A stretch of 60,444 nucleotides of DNA from Ruminococcus sp. UBA4240 (GTDB lineage Bacteria; Bacillota; Clostridia; Oscillospirales; Ruminococcaceae): the NCBI GenBank assembly GCA_002395525.1, contig DGXE01000078.1, positions 1 to 60,444 of the forward strand, given 5' to 3'. Under the pieces are notes generated by a model, which was not told the origin of the DNA, made no database searches, and was given only the letters and a program-made list of their open reading frames with translations. Position numbers and translations under genes: made by a program. Each line of letters opens with the position of its first letter. The first letter of the stretch is position 1. Below, one piece after another: positions 1-9,156 of this stretch.

Positions 1-5
1 GAGGG

Positions 6-34
6 TTGAAATTTCACGGTTAATGTGGTATAAT
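6..34 (+). promoter_or_regulatory. Sigma-A-type promoter for the Big_2 surface protein gene
   Basis: TTGAAA at 6-11 and a perfect TATAAT at 29-34 are separated by 17 bp. The leader that follows (about 110 nt) holds two short GC-rich near-repeats (about 51-70 and 111-130) on either side of an AT-rich stretch made of degenerate ATTACTT units. Confidence 0.75.
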
Positions 35-150
35 CCATGTATCCGAATAAGCCGCCTCCCAGGAACGGCATACTCTTTACATATTACTAATTACTTATTA
101 CTTAATAAAAGCTGCTCTCCCGGGGACAGCATCAAAAAGGAATGACTGAT

Positions 151-1935
151 ATGACTGCTTTAAAAAGGATAAAACGTCTTATATCCCTGTGCCTGACGGC
201 ACTGCTCATCTGCGGACTTTCCGCACTGTGTGCCCCAAGGGTCATGGCTCTGAGCCTTAACTACATCAATATATCAATAGTGAAGGGGTACAGCGGCACG
301 CTGAAGGTCGCCGGCACCGCCTCCACCCCTGTATGGACAAGCTCGGACGAAAGCATTGCCACAGTGTCCTCCTCCGGAAAGATCAGGGGGATATCCAAGG
401 GCACTGCCGTTATAAGCGCCAATGTGGACGGCAACATCCTCAAATGCAAAGTGAATGTGAAAAACGGCAGGCTTACCAAGTCCTCCTCCTCAGTCTCCGT
501 TGATGTGGGGCAGATAGCCTATGTCACCATCAAGGCAAGAGGGTCACACAACGTAAAGGCGGTATCACAGGACAAGAGCATTGCCATCTGCGGCTGGGTG
601 AAGAAGTGGAGCGGCGACAATGTGCGTCTTAAAGTCAAGGGCGTGTCAGAGGGCAGCACCCGCCTGAAGATAAACATGACCGACTACACCGACGTATACA
701 CCTACATAACGGTGAACGTAGGCGGCGGCTCCAAGGATGCGGTGCTGAGCTCCGCAAAGTCCTCCGTATACACGGGCACAGGCACTGTTACGGAATTTCT
801 CCTGTACTGCACCGATGACGGCAACATAACCTACTCTGTGGATGACAAGAATGTAGCCGCCGTTGCGGTAGGCTCCTTCAAGGATCACTACGCAGTAGTT
901 CAGGTAAAGGGTCTGAAAGCTGGCCGCACCACGCTTTATATTACAGCAAACGGCAACAGCCGCACCTTATCCATACCCGTCACCGTCAGCGACACCGGGG
1001 TGTACTACGCTGCAACAGACACCCTCCCCTCCCCAAACAACACAGGGGATTTGATCCTTGATTACTACAACCCCTCCACAAGGAAGACCATGTACATTTT
1101 GGTTCCCCGTGCCTACGACTCCGCACAGGTAAACAGTGCAAAGGCTGCTGACACAGGTGTCTACGACTATATGACCATATACTCCGACAAGCCTGTCACC
1201 AGGGCTTCTACCGATGCTGTAAAGTCCTTCACCGCAAGGATAGTCGATTATGCCGTATCCACAAAGAGCAGCAGCGTTGTAAGGTATATCCTTGTACCCG
1301 CAGGCTATGACCAGGCGGAATACAACACCATGGTGGCAAAGTATACCGACTACTACGAATATTACACCGTATACAACACCGACCCCTCCATGTACAAGCA
1401 CACCCCCACAGATGAGGTGAAATCGTGGACTACCACCGTAGGATTCAAGAGCGTGACAAGATATATGCTCCTTCCCGCAGGCTATAATGCGGCATCTGCA
1501 CAGGCGGTAATAAACGCCGACAAGGGCACCTCCGCCCAGGCCGGCACCACAGATCCCGGGAGTGTCCTCCCCACGGTGCAGACAGGAACCTCGACAGCCT
1601 CCGCCTCCACATCCTACTACACAGTTATGCACACTAAGCCCGGCGGCACGATCTCAGCCGGGGACACCATCATGCAGTGGACCGCACAGTCAGGCGCTGT
1701 AAGCTATATGATACTCCCTGCCAATTACGATATACTCAAAGCCAACAACGCAAAGCTTGCCGACACAGGCACGGCTGAATACTACACGGCATACTCCCTC
1801 AGCCCCTCAGCCCTTACATCAAGCGATGTGCTGACATCGGCATACAGCACCACCTACGGCACCACCGTCTATGTGCTCTCCCCCAAGAACGGGAGCAAGG
1901 CAATAGTAAAAGAGGTCATGGCACAGGTGATGTGA
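151..1935 (+). CDS. Secreted Big_2 (bacterial Ig-like) protein with C-terminal repeats
   Basis: A 594-residue exported protein. An N-terminal signal peptide (positive KRIKR, then a hydrophobic run ending near residue 33, VMA) precedes Big_2-like folds at roughly residues 35-105 (VWTSSDESIATVSS is typical) and 110-280. The last 300 residues hold about five copies of a 50-60 residue unit built around a Y-[MIV]-L-x-P-x-x-Y motif. No LPxTG sorting signal or membrane anchor is visible, so it is probably secreted or held non-covalently; adhesion or substrate binding is only a guess. The ATG at 151 is preferred over the ATG at 142 because AAGGA lies 9 nt before it. It is a single-gene unit with its own promoter and terminator. 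Confidence 0.8.
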   Translation: MTALKRIKRLISLCLTALLICGLSALCAPRVMALSLNYINISIVKGYSGTLKVAGTASTPVWTSSDESIATVSSSGKIRGISKGTAVISANVDGNILKCKVNVKNGRLTKSSSSVSVDVGQIAYVTIKARGSHNVKAVSQDKSIAICGWVKKWSGDNVRLKVKGVSEGSTRLKINMTDYTDVYTYITVNVGGGSKDAVLSSAKSSVYTGTGTVTEFLLYCTDDGNITYSVDDKNVAAVAVGSFKDHYAVVQVKGLKAGRTTLYITANGNSRTLSIPVTVSDTGVYYAATDTLPSPNNTGDLILDYYNPSTRKTMYILVPRAYDSAQVNSAKAADTGVYDYMTIYSDKPVTRASTDAVKSFTARIVDYAVSTKSSSVVRYILVPAGYDQAEYNTMVAKYTDYYEYYTVYNTDPSMYKHTPTDEVKSWTTTVGFKSVTRYMLLPAGYNAASAQAVINADKGTSAQAGTTDPGSVLPTVQTGTSTASASTSYYTVMHTKPGGTISAGDTIMQWTAQSGAVSYMILPANYDILKANNAKLADTGTAEYYTAYSLSPSALTSSDVLTSAYSTTYGTTVYVLSPKNGSKAIVKEVMAQVM

Positions 1936-1956
1936 GCCGTGGGAAAATGAAACAGC

Positions 1957-2007
1957 ATCACGTATAAATGCGCTCCGGACGGGCGTATTTATGCGTGATT
2001 TTTTTTC
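1957..2007 (+). terminator. Intrinsic terminator after the Big_2 gene
   Basis: A long hairpin (ATCACG-ATAAAT-CGC paired with GGCG-ATTTAT-CGTGAT, small internal mismatches) is followed by eight T residues. Confidence 0.85.
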
Positions 2008-2040
2008 GATAAAAAAATTCCATTTATTTCAAAAAAACTG

Positions 2041-2069
2041 TTGCAAAAAATTTTGAATTGTGTTATAAT
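2041..2069 (+). promoter_or_regulatory. Sigma-A-type promoter for glgA
   Basis: TTGCAA at 2041-2046 and TATAAT at 2064-2069 with a 17 bp spacer. A 14 bp direct repeat (TTCAAAAAAACTGT) flanks it at 2028-2041 and 2101-2114, which may be a pair of regulator sites or chance in AT-rich DNA. Confidence 0.75.
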
Positions 2070-2174
2070 TGAAAAAAATAACAAAATGTCATTTGCACTT
2101 TTCAAAAAAACTGTGTACTTTGTAAGAGCATACATCATAGCTAACAGACACAAAGCTATCAAGGAGGTCAGTTT

Positions 2175-3623
2175 ATGAAAAACATACTTTTTGTCGCTTC
2201 GGAATGTGTTCCCTTTATAAAGACAGGCGGCCTTGCAGACGTTGTGGGCACACTGCCCAAGAAGTTCAACAAGGATGAATACGACTGCCGTGTCATCATA
2301 CCCAACTACCGCTGTATCCCGGATAAGTTCCGCAATAACTTCCGCTATATCCACCACTTCTACATGGATATGGGTGAGCGTTTCAGCAGCGTACACGTGG
2401 GTATCATGTACTATGAATACGAAGGGATAAAGTTCTATTTCGTAGACAACCTCTTCTACTTCGGCGGGGACAAGCCCTATGCTGACACACGCTATGACAT
2501 TGAGAAGTTCATCTACTTCTCCAAGGCGGTAATGGCTATTCTCCCCGTTATAGACTTCCGCCCTGATGTGATCCACTGCCACGACTGGCAGGCGGGTCTT
2601 GTGCCTGTATATATGCACACCCTCTACCGCAACCATCCCTTCTATCAGAACACAAAGTGCGTGTTCACCATACACAACCTGCGCTTCCAGGGCATATGGG
2701 ACATCCCCACCATAAGATCCCTTTCGGGACTTCCCGGCTGGGTATTCACCCCCGACAAGCTGGAATTCCACAAGGATGCCAATATGCTCAAAGGCGGTCT
2801 TGTATATTCTGATTACATAACCACCGTTTCTGACACATATGCAGGGGAGATCCAGACGGATTACTACGGCGAGGGGCTTGACGGCCTGCTCCGTGCCCGC
2901 AACCAGTCTCTCAGGGGCATAGTAAACGGCATAGACTACACCGACTACGATCCCGAAAAGGATGAGAACCTTGCCAAGAAATACTCCGCCCGCTCCTTCA
3001 AGAAGGGCAAGGAGGCAAACAAGCTGGCTCTCCAGAAGGAGCTTGGCCTTGAGGAAAATCCCGACCGCTTCATGATCTCCATCATATCCCGTCTTACGGA
3101 TCAGAAGGGGCTTGATCTGGTGCGCTATGCCCTTGACCGCATCACAGATGAGTTTACACAGCTCGTGGTGCTGGGCACGGGAGATCCCCAGTATGAAAAC
3201 CTGTTCCGTGACTGCGCATGGCACAACAACGGAAAGGTAAGTGCCAACATTTTCTTCGATGAGGCTCTTGCACACAGGATATATGCCGCATCGGATGCGG
3301 TGCTGGTTCCCTCCAAGTTTGAGCCCTGCGGCCTTACACAGCTTATCGGCCTGCGCTACGGTGCAGTGCCCATAGTGCGTGAGACAGGCGGCCTGAAGGA
3401 CACGGTTCAGCCCTTCAACGAATACGACGGAACGGGCATCGGATTCTCCTTTGCCAACTACAACGGCGATGAGCTCCTCAACATCATCAACTACGCAAAG
3501 CACATATTCTTTGACACCCGCAAGGAATGGGATCAGATGGTGTCCCGGGGCATGAAGACCGACTACTCCTGGATAAATTCCGCAAAGAAGTACGAGCAGC
3601 TTTATGACTCCCTGTGCGGCTGA
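2175..3623 (+). CDS. glgA: Glycogen (starch) synthase, GT5 family
   Basis: A 482-residue cytoplasmic glycosyltransferase that transfers glucose from ADP-glucose to the non-reducing end of alpha-1,4-glucan. The ADP-glucose-binding KTGGLADV motif is at residues 16-23 and the retaining-GT motif FEPCGLTQL is near residue 383. Length matches bacterial GlgA (about 480). The start has AGGAGG 8 nt upstream. No other glycogen gene (glgB, glgC, glgP) is adjacent, so it is transcribed alone between its own promoter and a bidirectional terminator. Identification is secure; the role in storage polymer synthesis is inferred from the family. Confidence 0.95.
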   Translation: MKNILFVASECVPFIKTGGLADVVGTLPKKFNKDEYDCRVIIPNYRCIPDKFRNNFRYIHHFYMDMGERFSSVHVGIMYYEYEGIKFYFVDNLFYFGGDKPYADTRYDIEKFIYFSKAVMAILPVIDFRPDVIHCHDWQAGLVPVYMHTLYRNHPFYQNTKCVFTIHNLRFQGIWDIPTIRSLSGLPGWVFTPDKLEFHKDANMLKGGLVYSDYITTVSDTYAGEIQTDYYGEGLDGLLRARNQSLRGIVNGIDYTDYDPEKDENLAKKYSARSFKKGKEANKLALQKELGLEENPDRFMISIISRLTDQKGLDLVRYALDRITDEFTQLVVLGTGDPQYENLFRDCAWHNNGKVSANIFFDEALAHRIYAASDAVLVPSKFEPCGLTQLIGLRYGAVPIVRETGGLKDTVQPFNEYDGTGIGFSFANYNGDELLNIINYAKHIFFDTRKEWDQMVSRGMKTDYSWINSAKKYEQLYDSLCG

Positions 3624-3649
3624 CGTAAAACAAAGCATACAAAAGATAT

Positions 3650-3701
3650 AAAAAAACCGCAGACCGCCCTTCCTTCAGAAGGGATGGCCTGCGGCTTTTT
3701 T
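3650..3701. terminator. Bidirectional terminator between glgA and the Feo operon
   Basis: The hairpin at 3657-3694 (CCGCAG-CC-CCCTTC paired with GAAGGG-GG-CTGCGG) has an A run before it and a T run after it, so it can serve glgA on + and the convergent Feo operon on -. Confidence 0.9.
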
Positions 3702-3705
3702 ATGT

Positions 3706-3885
3706 TCAGGACTTGCTCATATCCGATGGATCGGAGGGGGAATGTTTCCTCTGCTTTGCCATGCCGTACTTAGGACAGCTGCGGCAGTCTCCGCAGCAGC
3801 CACCGCCCTGCCTGCGGTACCTTACCGCTCCGATGACGGAAAGCACCGCCAGCACAGCGATTATCCCTATGATAACTATATCCAT
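3706..3885 (-). CDS. Small Cys-rich FeoB-associated membrane protein
   Basis: A 59-residue protein with one N-terminal membrane helix (about residues 2-20) followed by a cytosolic Cys cluster (CCGDCRSC) and a charged Ser/Pro tail. Such short proteins sit directly after feoB in many Clostridia and are annotated as FeoB-associated Cys-rich membrane proteins; a role in handling ferrous iron is proposed for the family. The ATG at 3885 is chosen because AAGGAG lies just before it and the feoAB stop is only 13 bp away, giving a two-gene unit. Longer upstream in-frame sequence overlaps feoAB and has no start signal. Confidence 0.8.
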   Translation of the reverse strand: MDIVIIGIIAVLAVLSVIGAVRYRRQGGGCCGDCRSCPKYGMAKQRKHSPSDPSDMSKS

Positions 3886-3898
3886 AGCTGCTCCTTTA

Positions 3899-6262
3899 TC
3901 ACGATATGCCAAGTGCCAGGGCTGCCATTCTGATGATGAATGCCACCGCCCACGCAACTGCACACTGGAATACCACCATCCTGACGGCGGATATCGTGCC
4001 CGCCTCACGCTTTATGGCAGCCACAGCCGCCACACAGGGGGTGTACAGCAGACAGAACACCAGGAAGACAAAGGCGGTAAGGCCGCTCATCCCTGCCCGG
4101 AGCCCCTCGGGGCTGCCAAACAGCACTGTCAGCATGGAGACTACGCTTTCCTTTGCAAGAAAGCCTGAGATAAGCGCTGTCACCATCTTCCAGTCCCCGA
4201 AGCCAAGGGGTGCAAAGAGGAACGCTATCTTCCCCGCTATCATGGCAAGGATGCTGTTCTCACTGCTCTCCACAAGGTGGAAGGTAGGGTCAAAGCTCTG
4301 CAGGAACCACACTGCCACAGTGCCTGCGAATATCACGGTGAATGCCCTTTGCAGAAAGTCCTTCGCCTTGTCCCACATGAGGAGCAGCACATTCTTCAGC
4401 CCGGGCAGCCTGTAATTGGGCAGCTCCATGACAAAGGGCACAGCCTCCCCCTTGAATACCGTGTTCTTGCCGATAAGTGCCACGATGACCGCAACTATTA
4501 TACCGATAAGGTACATGGACACACATATGAGCCACGCATATTCAGGGAAGAAGCTCCCGGCAAAAAACACATAGATAGGCATTTTTGCACTGCAGCTCAT
4601 AAAGGGGATGAGCAGCTGAGTCATTCGCCTGTCCCTGTCCGAGGGGAGGGTGCGTGTGGACATGACAGCGGGAACGCTGCACCCGAAGCCGATTATCATG
4701 GGCACGATGCTTCGCCCCGAAAGTCCCAGCCGCCGCAGCAGCTTATCCATGAAAAAGGCGACCCTTGCCATATAGCCACTGTCCTCAAGCAGGGAAAGGA
4801 AGAAGTAAAGCACCACGATTATGGGCACAAAGCTCAGAACCGAGCCCACCCCGGTGAATATGCCATCTATCACAAGGGAGTGTACAGCCGCAGAGATACC
4901 CATATCCGAAAGCAGCACATCCACCCGCTCTGTAAGCCATGATATGCCTTTGTCCAGCAGCTCCTGCAGGAAGGCTCCCACGCAGTTGAAGGTAAGGAAG
5001 AACACCAGTGCCATTATGGCTATAAAGGCGGGGATGGCTGTCCATTTCCCGGTGAAGAAGGCATCCAGCTTGCGGCTCCTGATATGCTCACGGCTTTCAG
5101 CGGGCTTTTTCACCGTCTGACTGCAAACACGGTAGATGAATGAAAAGCGCATATCTGCAATGGCGGCGGATCTGTCAAGCTGACACTCCTCCTCCATGTG
5201 TGTTATTATGCTCTCCATTGCCACAGCATCGTTTTTGTGCAGATCCAGTGCCTCTATCACAAGCTCGTCGTTCTCAATGACCTTAGTGGCAGCAAAGTGC
5301 AGAGGTATTCCCGCCTTTGCGGCGTGACCCTCAATAAGATCCATGCATGAATGTCTGGCACGGTGTACTGCTCCCCCATGCGCAGACTTGTCGCACAGAT
5401 CCAGGGGGGCAGGAGCCTCACCGTACCTTGCGATGTGGACGGCGTGCTCCACAAGCTCCTCTATGCCCTGTCCCTTTGCGGCTGAAATAGGGACCACAGG
5501 CACCTGCAGAAGCTCCTCCATCTTGTTTATGTCCACAGTGCCCCCGTTGCCCGCCATTTCATCCATCATGTTGAGGGCTACTACCATAGGCACCCCAAGC
5601 TCCAGAAGCTGTACGGTAAGATAGAGGTTGCGCTCGATATTGGTGGCATCCACTATGTTGATGACCGCTGAGGGGTGCTCTTCAAGGACGAACTGCCTTG
5701 ACACCACCTCCTCACTTGAATAGGGGGAGAGAGAGTATATTCCCGGCAGATCCACAAGCTCCGTATCGGGATGACCCTTTATGGCACCGCTTTTCCTGTC
5801 CACCGTCACACCGGGAAAGTTCCCGACGTGCTGATTTGCCCCCGTAAGGCGGTTGAAAAGAGTGGTCTTTCCGCTGTTCTGATTGCCGATAAGGGCAAAG
5901 GTAAGTTTCCCTTTGTTTACAGGCTTTTCCCTGTGCTCCTTCACCTGCACATCCTCGGTCACATTCTCACCAAGGGAGGGATGGGGTATATTCCTGACAA
6001 CTTGGGCAGGCTTCTCATCACCCTCCTCCTGTGTGTCAGAAACGCTGTCCACCTCGATCTCTGCAGCATCATCCAGGCGTATGGTGAGTTCATACCCCCA
6101 GACCCGTATCTGCACCGGATCTCCCATAGGGGCATACTTTATCACCGACACCCTTACACCCGGTATCAGCCCCATATCAAGAAAATGCTGCCTCAATGCC
6201 CCGGCACCGCCCACGCTCCTGATGACTGCTGAGCGGCCCGCTTCAACTTCCTTTAACGTCAT
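3899..6262 (-). CDS. feoB: Ferrous iron transporter, FeoA-FeoB fusion
   Basis: A 787-residue fusion. Residues 1-75 form an FeoA (SH3-like) domain, joined by an acidic linker to a FeoB G domain with G1 GNQNSGKT (126-133), G3 DLPG (171-174) and an NMMD G4 box, followed by about ten membrane helices including gate motifs with conserved Cys. It drives GTP-dependent Fe2+ uptake across the cytoplasmic membrane. The ATG at 6262 (MTLKEVEAG) has AGGAG 7 nt upstream; 14 additional in-frame upstream codons lack a ribosome site. The preceding gene is the solute-binding lipoprotein 65 bp upstream. No Fur-like box was recognised in the short gap. Confidence 0.93.
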   Translation of the reverse strand: MTLKEVEAGRSAVIRSVGGAGALRQHFLDMGLIPGVRVSVIKYAPMGDPVQIRVWGYELTIRLDDAAEIEVDSVSDTQEEGDEKPAQVVRNIPHPSLGENVTEDVQVKEHREKPVNKGKLTFALIGNQNSGKTTLFNRLTGANQHVGNFPGVTVDRKSGAIKGHPDTELVDLPGIYSLSPYSSEEVVSRQFVLEEHPSAVINIVDATNIERNLYLTVQLLELGVPMVVALNMMDEMAGNGGTVDINKMEELLQVPVVPISAAKGQGIEELVEHAVHIARYGEAPAPLDLCDKSAHGGAVHRARHSCMDLIEGHAAKAGIPLHFAATKVIENDELVIEALDLHKNDAVAMESIITHMEEECQLDRSAAIADMRFSFIYRVCSQTVKKPAESREHIRSRKLDAFFTGKWTAIPAFIAIMALVFFLTFNCVGAFLQELLDKGISWLTERVDVLLSDMGISAAVHSLVIDGIFTGVGSVLSFVPIIVVLYFFLSLLEDSGYMARVAFFMDKLLRRLGLSGRSIVPMIIGFGCSVPAVMSTRTLPSDRDRRMTQLLIPFMSCSAKMPIYVFFAGSFFPEYAWLICVSMYLIGIIVAVIVALIGKNTVFKGEAVPFVMELPNYRLPGLKNVLLLMWDKAKDFLQRAFTVIFAGTVAVWFLQSFDPTFHLVESSENSILAMIAGKIAFLFAPLGFGDWKMVTALISGFLAKESVVSMLTVLFGSPEGLRAGMSGLTAFVFLVFCLLYTPCVAAVAAIKREAGTISAVRMVVFQCAVAWAVAFIIRMAALALGIS

Positions 6263-6296
6263 AAGTGCTCCTTTTGCATATGTACTTAAAAGCATT

Positions 6297-6322
6297 GCTC
6301 CCAAGGGCTCACCTTTGGGAGC
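6297..6322 (-). terminator. Hairpin between the lipoprotein gene and feoAB
   Basis: A strong stem (GCTCCCAAAGG / CCTTGGGAGC with one bulge) follows the lipoprotein stop on the - strand but is trailed only by a short TTTT. It may be a weak terminator or a processing/stability element that separates feoAB from the upstream pair. Confidence 0.5.
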
Positions 6323-6327
6323 ATATG

Positions 6328-7584
6328 TTATCCGCTTATTGCCTTTATCTGCCTGTACAGAAGTTCCGCCTGCTCCTGGGAAGAAGATCTTTCAAAAAGC
6401 ACCTCATTGCAGGCATTCTGGAATGCCCGTATCATGTCGCTGTTCTCCATGACAGGCCGCATTTTGTTTATGGTGTCCGGCTCCTGCATACGCTCGAAGG
6501 CACTGTACTGTATACCGTCAAGCATACCCAGCTCCTCAAGGGTAGCACGGGCATTCCTGCTCAGGGGCACACCCTTTTCAAGCCCCTGAAGCTCTGCCAT
6601 TTCCGCCGAGTTGATAAGGAAATCAAGCAGCATCCCCGCTTCCTTCGGGTGCTCCGTGGTATCGCTGATGGCATACATGGTAGCAGGCTTTACATACCAG
6701 CCCTCACCTGCCGCCGACATTGAGGTGTAGGGGGCGGTGACTATATCATCCCCCTGTGCTATGGCAACTGCACACTCGTTTTCTGCATCGGAGAGCCATG
6801 CCACAACACCGGCTGTTCTGCCTGATCCAATGCCGTAATCATCGCCGTATTCCATCTGGGGCATGACCTTTGAGTTTATCATGTCACAGTAGAACTCTAT
6901 CATTAACTTCAGGTCGTCCGGAGTAAAGGCAAGATGCCCGTCACCGTCAAACATTGTGTGTCCGCATTTCTGCTCCGCATAGGCAATGCAGAAGAGCCAT
7001 GCGCTCTTTGGTATCATGGAAAGAGGATACACATCCCCCTTCATTGCCTCGGCTGCCCTGAACAGGTCATCCCATGTTTCGGGAACATCAAGGCCGTAGG
7101 ATGAATACAGGCCACGGTTTATGTATACGGTCTGGGCATTCATGGCAATGGGCAGGGCATTCAGACGACCTTCCTTCATGCCGTACTCCAGCATTGCCTC
7201 ATCTATGGTGGAAAGATCCACCACATCAGACAGAAGGCTTATGTCATAGTAGCCGGTGCCGTCGGGCGAATACTGGTCTATCCACGCAAAGTTTATCTGC
7301 ATCACATCGGATTCACTGCCTGATGCCATGCGCACGTCATTGCGCACCTGATAGCCCGACCACTCGGTATAGCTGCACCGCACATCAATATCGGGATGAA
7401 GCTCCTCAAAGCGGCGAACCGCCTCCAAGGTGTATTCGTTGCGGTCATCGTTGCCCCACCATGAGAATGTGATCTGCACGGCGCTGCTCTGGGTATTGAT
7501 ATTTGAAACAGAGGCGGCAGGGGGTGTGCTGCATGATGAAAGGAGCAGTGCCGCAAGGAGTATGCCTGTCATTTTTTTATCCAT
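6328..7584 (-). CDS. Extracellular solute (sugar)-binding lipoprotein, ABC type
   Basis: A 418-residue member of the family 1 extracellular solute-binding proteins. The lipobox is LLSSC with Cys18 as the lipidation site; the mature part opens with TFSWWGNDDRN and continues with RFEELHPDIDV, typical of carbohydrate-binding subunits. The start overlaps the stop of the diguanylate cyclase gene by 8 bp (ATGGATAA), with GGAGGG upstream, so translation is probably coupled. No permease or ATPase gene is nearby, so it may act as a sensor partner of the cyclase rather than as a transporter subunit; that is inference. The ligand is unknown. Confidence 0.85.
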   Translation of the reverse strand: MDKKMTGILLAALLLSSCSTPPAASVSNINTQSSAVQITFSWWGNDDRNEYTLEAVRRFEELHPDIDVRCSYTEWSGYQVRNDVRMASGSESDVMQINFAWIDQYSPDGTGYYDISLLSDVVDLSTIDEAMLEYGMKEGRLNALPIAMNAQTVYINRGLYSSYGLDVPETWDDLFRAAEAMKGDVYPLSMIPKSAWLFCIAYAEQKCGHTMFDGDGHLAFTPDDLKLMIEFYCDMINSKVMPQMEYGDDYGIGSGRTAGVVAWLSDAENECAVAIAQGDDIVTAPYTSMSAAGEGWYVKPATMYAISDTTEHPKEAGMLLDFLINSAEMAELQGLEKGVPLSRNARATLEELGMLDGIQYSAFERMQEPDTINKMRPVMENSDMIRAFQNACNEVLFERSSSQEQAELLYRQIKAISG

Positions 7585-9067
7585 TGCTGCTGCCCTCCCC
7601 GCTGTCAGAGGTGCCGATTCCCTTGCTGTAAATGGAAACGCTGTTCTTGCCGCCCCGCTTGGAGCTGTAGAGAGCCTTGTCTGCATTGATATAAAGCTCT
7701 TCAAAGGTGGCAGCATCATCCGGGAAAAGGGCTGCGCCGACAGAGCAGCTCAAAGGGTATGTCTTATCCTCATCCGCATATGAAGATGCCACGAGTGCCC
7801 TTATGCTCTCGCACTTTTCGGAAAGCTCAGCCCGTGCCCTTTCCCTGTCGGTTTTAAGGAACAGGCAGAACTCATCGCCGCCAATACGCCCTGCAATGTC
7901 CCCCTCGCCCATATTCTCACGAAGGAAAGAGCCCATGGAAGCAAGCACCCTGTCCCCTGCGCTGTGGCCTAAGGTGTCATTTATGGACTTGAAATCATCA
8001 ATGTCAACTATCATCATGCCGTAGGAGTCGCCCTTTGCCTTTGCGATCCTCGTTCGCACCGCACTCTCAAAGGAGCTTTTGTTCAGGATCCCTGTGAGCT
8101 GATCGTCAGCCGCCTTTTTGCCGAGATTTGAAACTATGTCGTTGATGGGGTTTGCAAAGAAGAGGGAGATTATCACGTCTGCGGCAATAGCAATAAGTGC
8201 CGCTATTATCGCTATCCTGATTATATGGTTCTGTGCCTGCACCTTGGCATCAAGTATATACTGAGTGGGGATGGAGGTGACAAGTATCCAGTCATCGCCG
8301 CAGGGGTCGGCAGAAACGATATATTCCGCCTCGGCGGGATCAACCGCAGCGCCCTTTATCTCATCAATGATCTGTGGGGGCAGCATGGACGATCCCTCCC
8401 CCAGTGATGAGTATATGATATTCATATCACTGTCTGCAAGGCGCACCGCCATGGACTGCATGGAATCAGGTGTCTCCACTATGTTTTCAAACTCCACGGA
8501 ATAGACAGATACCGCAAGCACTGCGTTGTCATTGAGCCTTTTTACATAGTATATGCGCTTGTAGTCATCCTTGAAGCCGGAATACCAGCCGTCGTTGGTG
8601 GAGTCCCGGCTTATCATGGAGGAAAGGCTCTCATATATGGTGTCACCCATAGCGTCACGGGTGCCGTGGGATATCTTACCCACAACGTGCTCATTTGAGT
8701 ACACTATGCCGAAATCCACAAAGTTCTCCATTATGCACAGATCAAAGAGATCGTCCGATATGCGGGATTCGGCAGCAAGAGCCTCGTAGGGGTCATTGGC
8801 AGGGTCTGTGGCATCGTATGTATAGTTTTCCTCACGGGAGAACACAAGGGTGGCTGTGGATTCGCATCTTTCAAGATAGTTCTCCACATTCATCTTCATC
8901 TGTGAATTGAGCTCGGATGAAAGGGTGCCGATATTCTCCCTTATGATGGTATCTGTCTGTATTATCATGACCCTTGAAAGGGCAGCTGCTATAAATATTA
9001 TCACCAGTGCATGACACACCGTCATAGCCGCACTGATAAGCAGTATCCGGCTTCTGTCGTCACGCAT
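7577..9067 (-). CDS. Membrane diguanylate cyclase (GGDEF) with extracytoplasmic sensor domain
   Basis: A 496-residue protein: membrane helix 1 at about 12-36, a Cache-like extracytoplasmic domain at about 37-280, membrane helix 2 at about 282-304, then a GGDEF domain. The active-site motif is intact (RIGGDEF, 394-400; metal-binding DIDDFK, 355-360), so it should make cyclic di-GMP. The product-inhibition site expected five residues upstream (RxxD) reads GEGD, lacking the Arg. The ATG at 9067 has AGGAG 10 nt upstream; upstream in-frame sequence runs into the promoter. It heads the operon and overlaps the lipoprotein gene, which suggests the lipoprotein may feed ligand information to its outer domain. 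Confidence 0.9.
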   Translation of the reverse strand: MRDDRSRILLISAAMTVCHALVIIFIAAALSRVMIIQTDTIIRENIGTLSSELNSQMKMNVENYLERCESTATLVFSREENYTYDATDPANDPYEALAAESRISDDLFDLCIMENFVDFGIVYSNEHVVGKISHGTRDAMGDTIYESLSSMISRDSTNDGWYSGFKDDYKRIYYVKRLNDNAVLAVSVYSVEFENIVETPDSMQSMAVRLADSDMNIIYSSLGEGSSMLPPQIIDEIKGAAVDPAEAEYIVSADPCGDDWILVTSIPTQYILDAKVQAQNHIIRIAIIAALIAIAADVIISLFFANPINDIVSNLGKKAADDQLTGILNKSSFESAVRTRIAKAKGDSYGMMIVDIDDFKSINDTLGHSAGDRVLASMGSFLRENMGEGDIAGRIGGDEFCLFLKTDRERARAELSEKCESIRALVASSYADEDKTYPLSCSVGAALFPDDAATFEELYINADKALYSSKRGGKNSVSIYSKGIGTSDSGEGSSNG

Positions 9068-9156
9068 GATAACACACTCCTGTACGAAAATTTGCCGAGG
9101 CTCATCCAAAGCTGCGGCATCTGCCGGCAAAAGGCAGGCTTGTAGAAACACACAGA

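Noticed and set aside
1989..3638. 549-codon open frame on - opposite glgA
   Set aside because: It is antisense to a clear glgA, has no ribosome site and reads as a composition shadow with no recognisable motifs.
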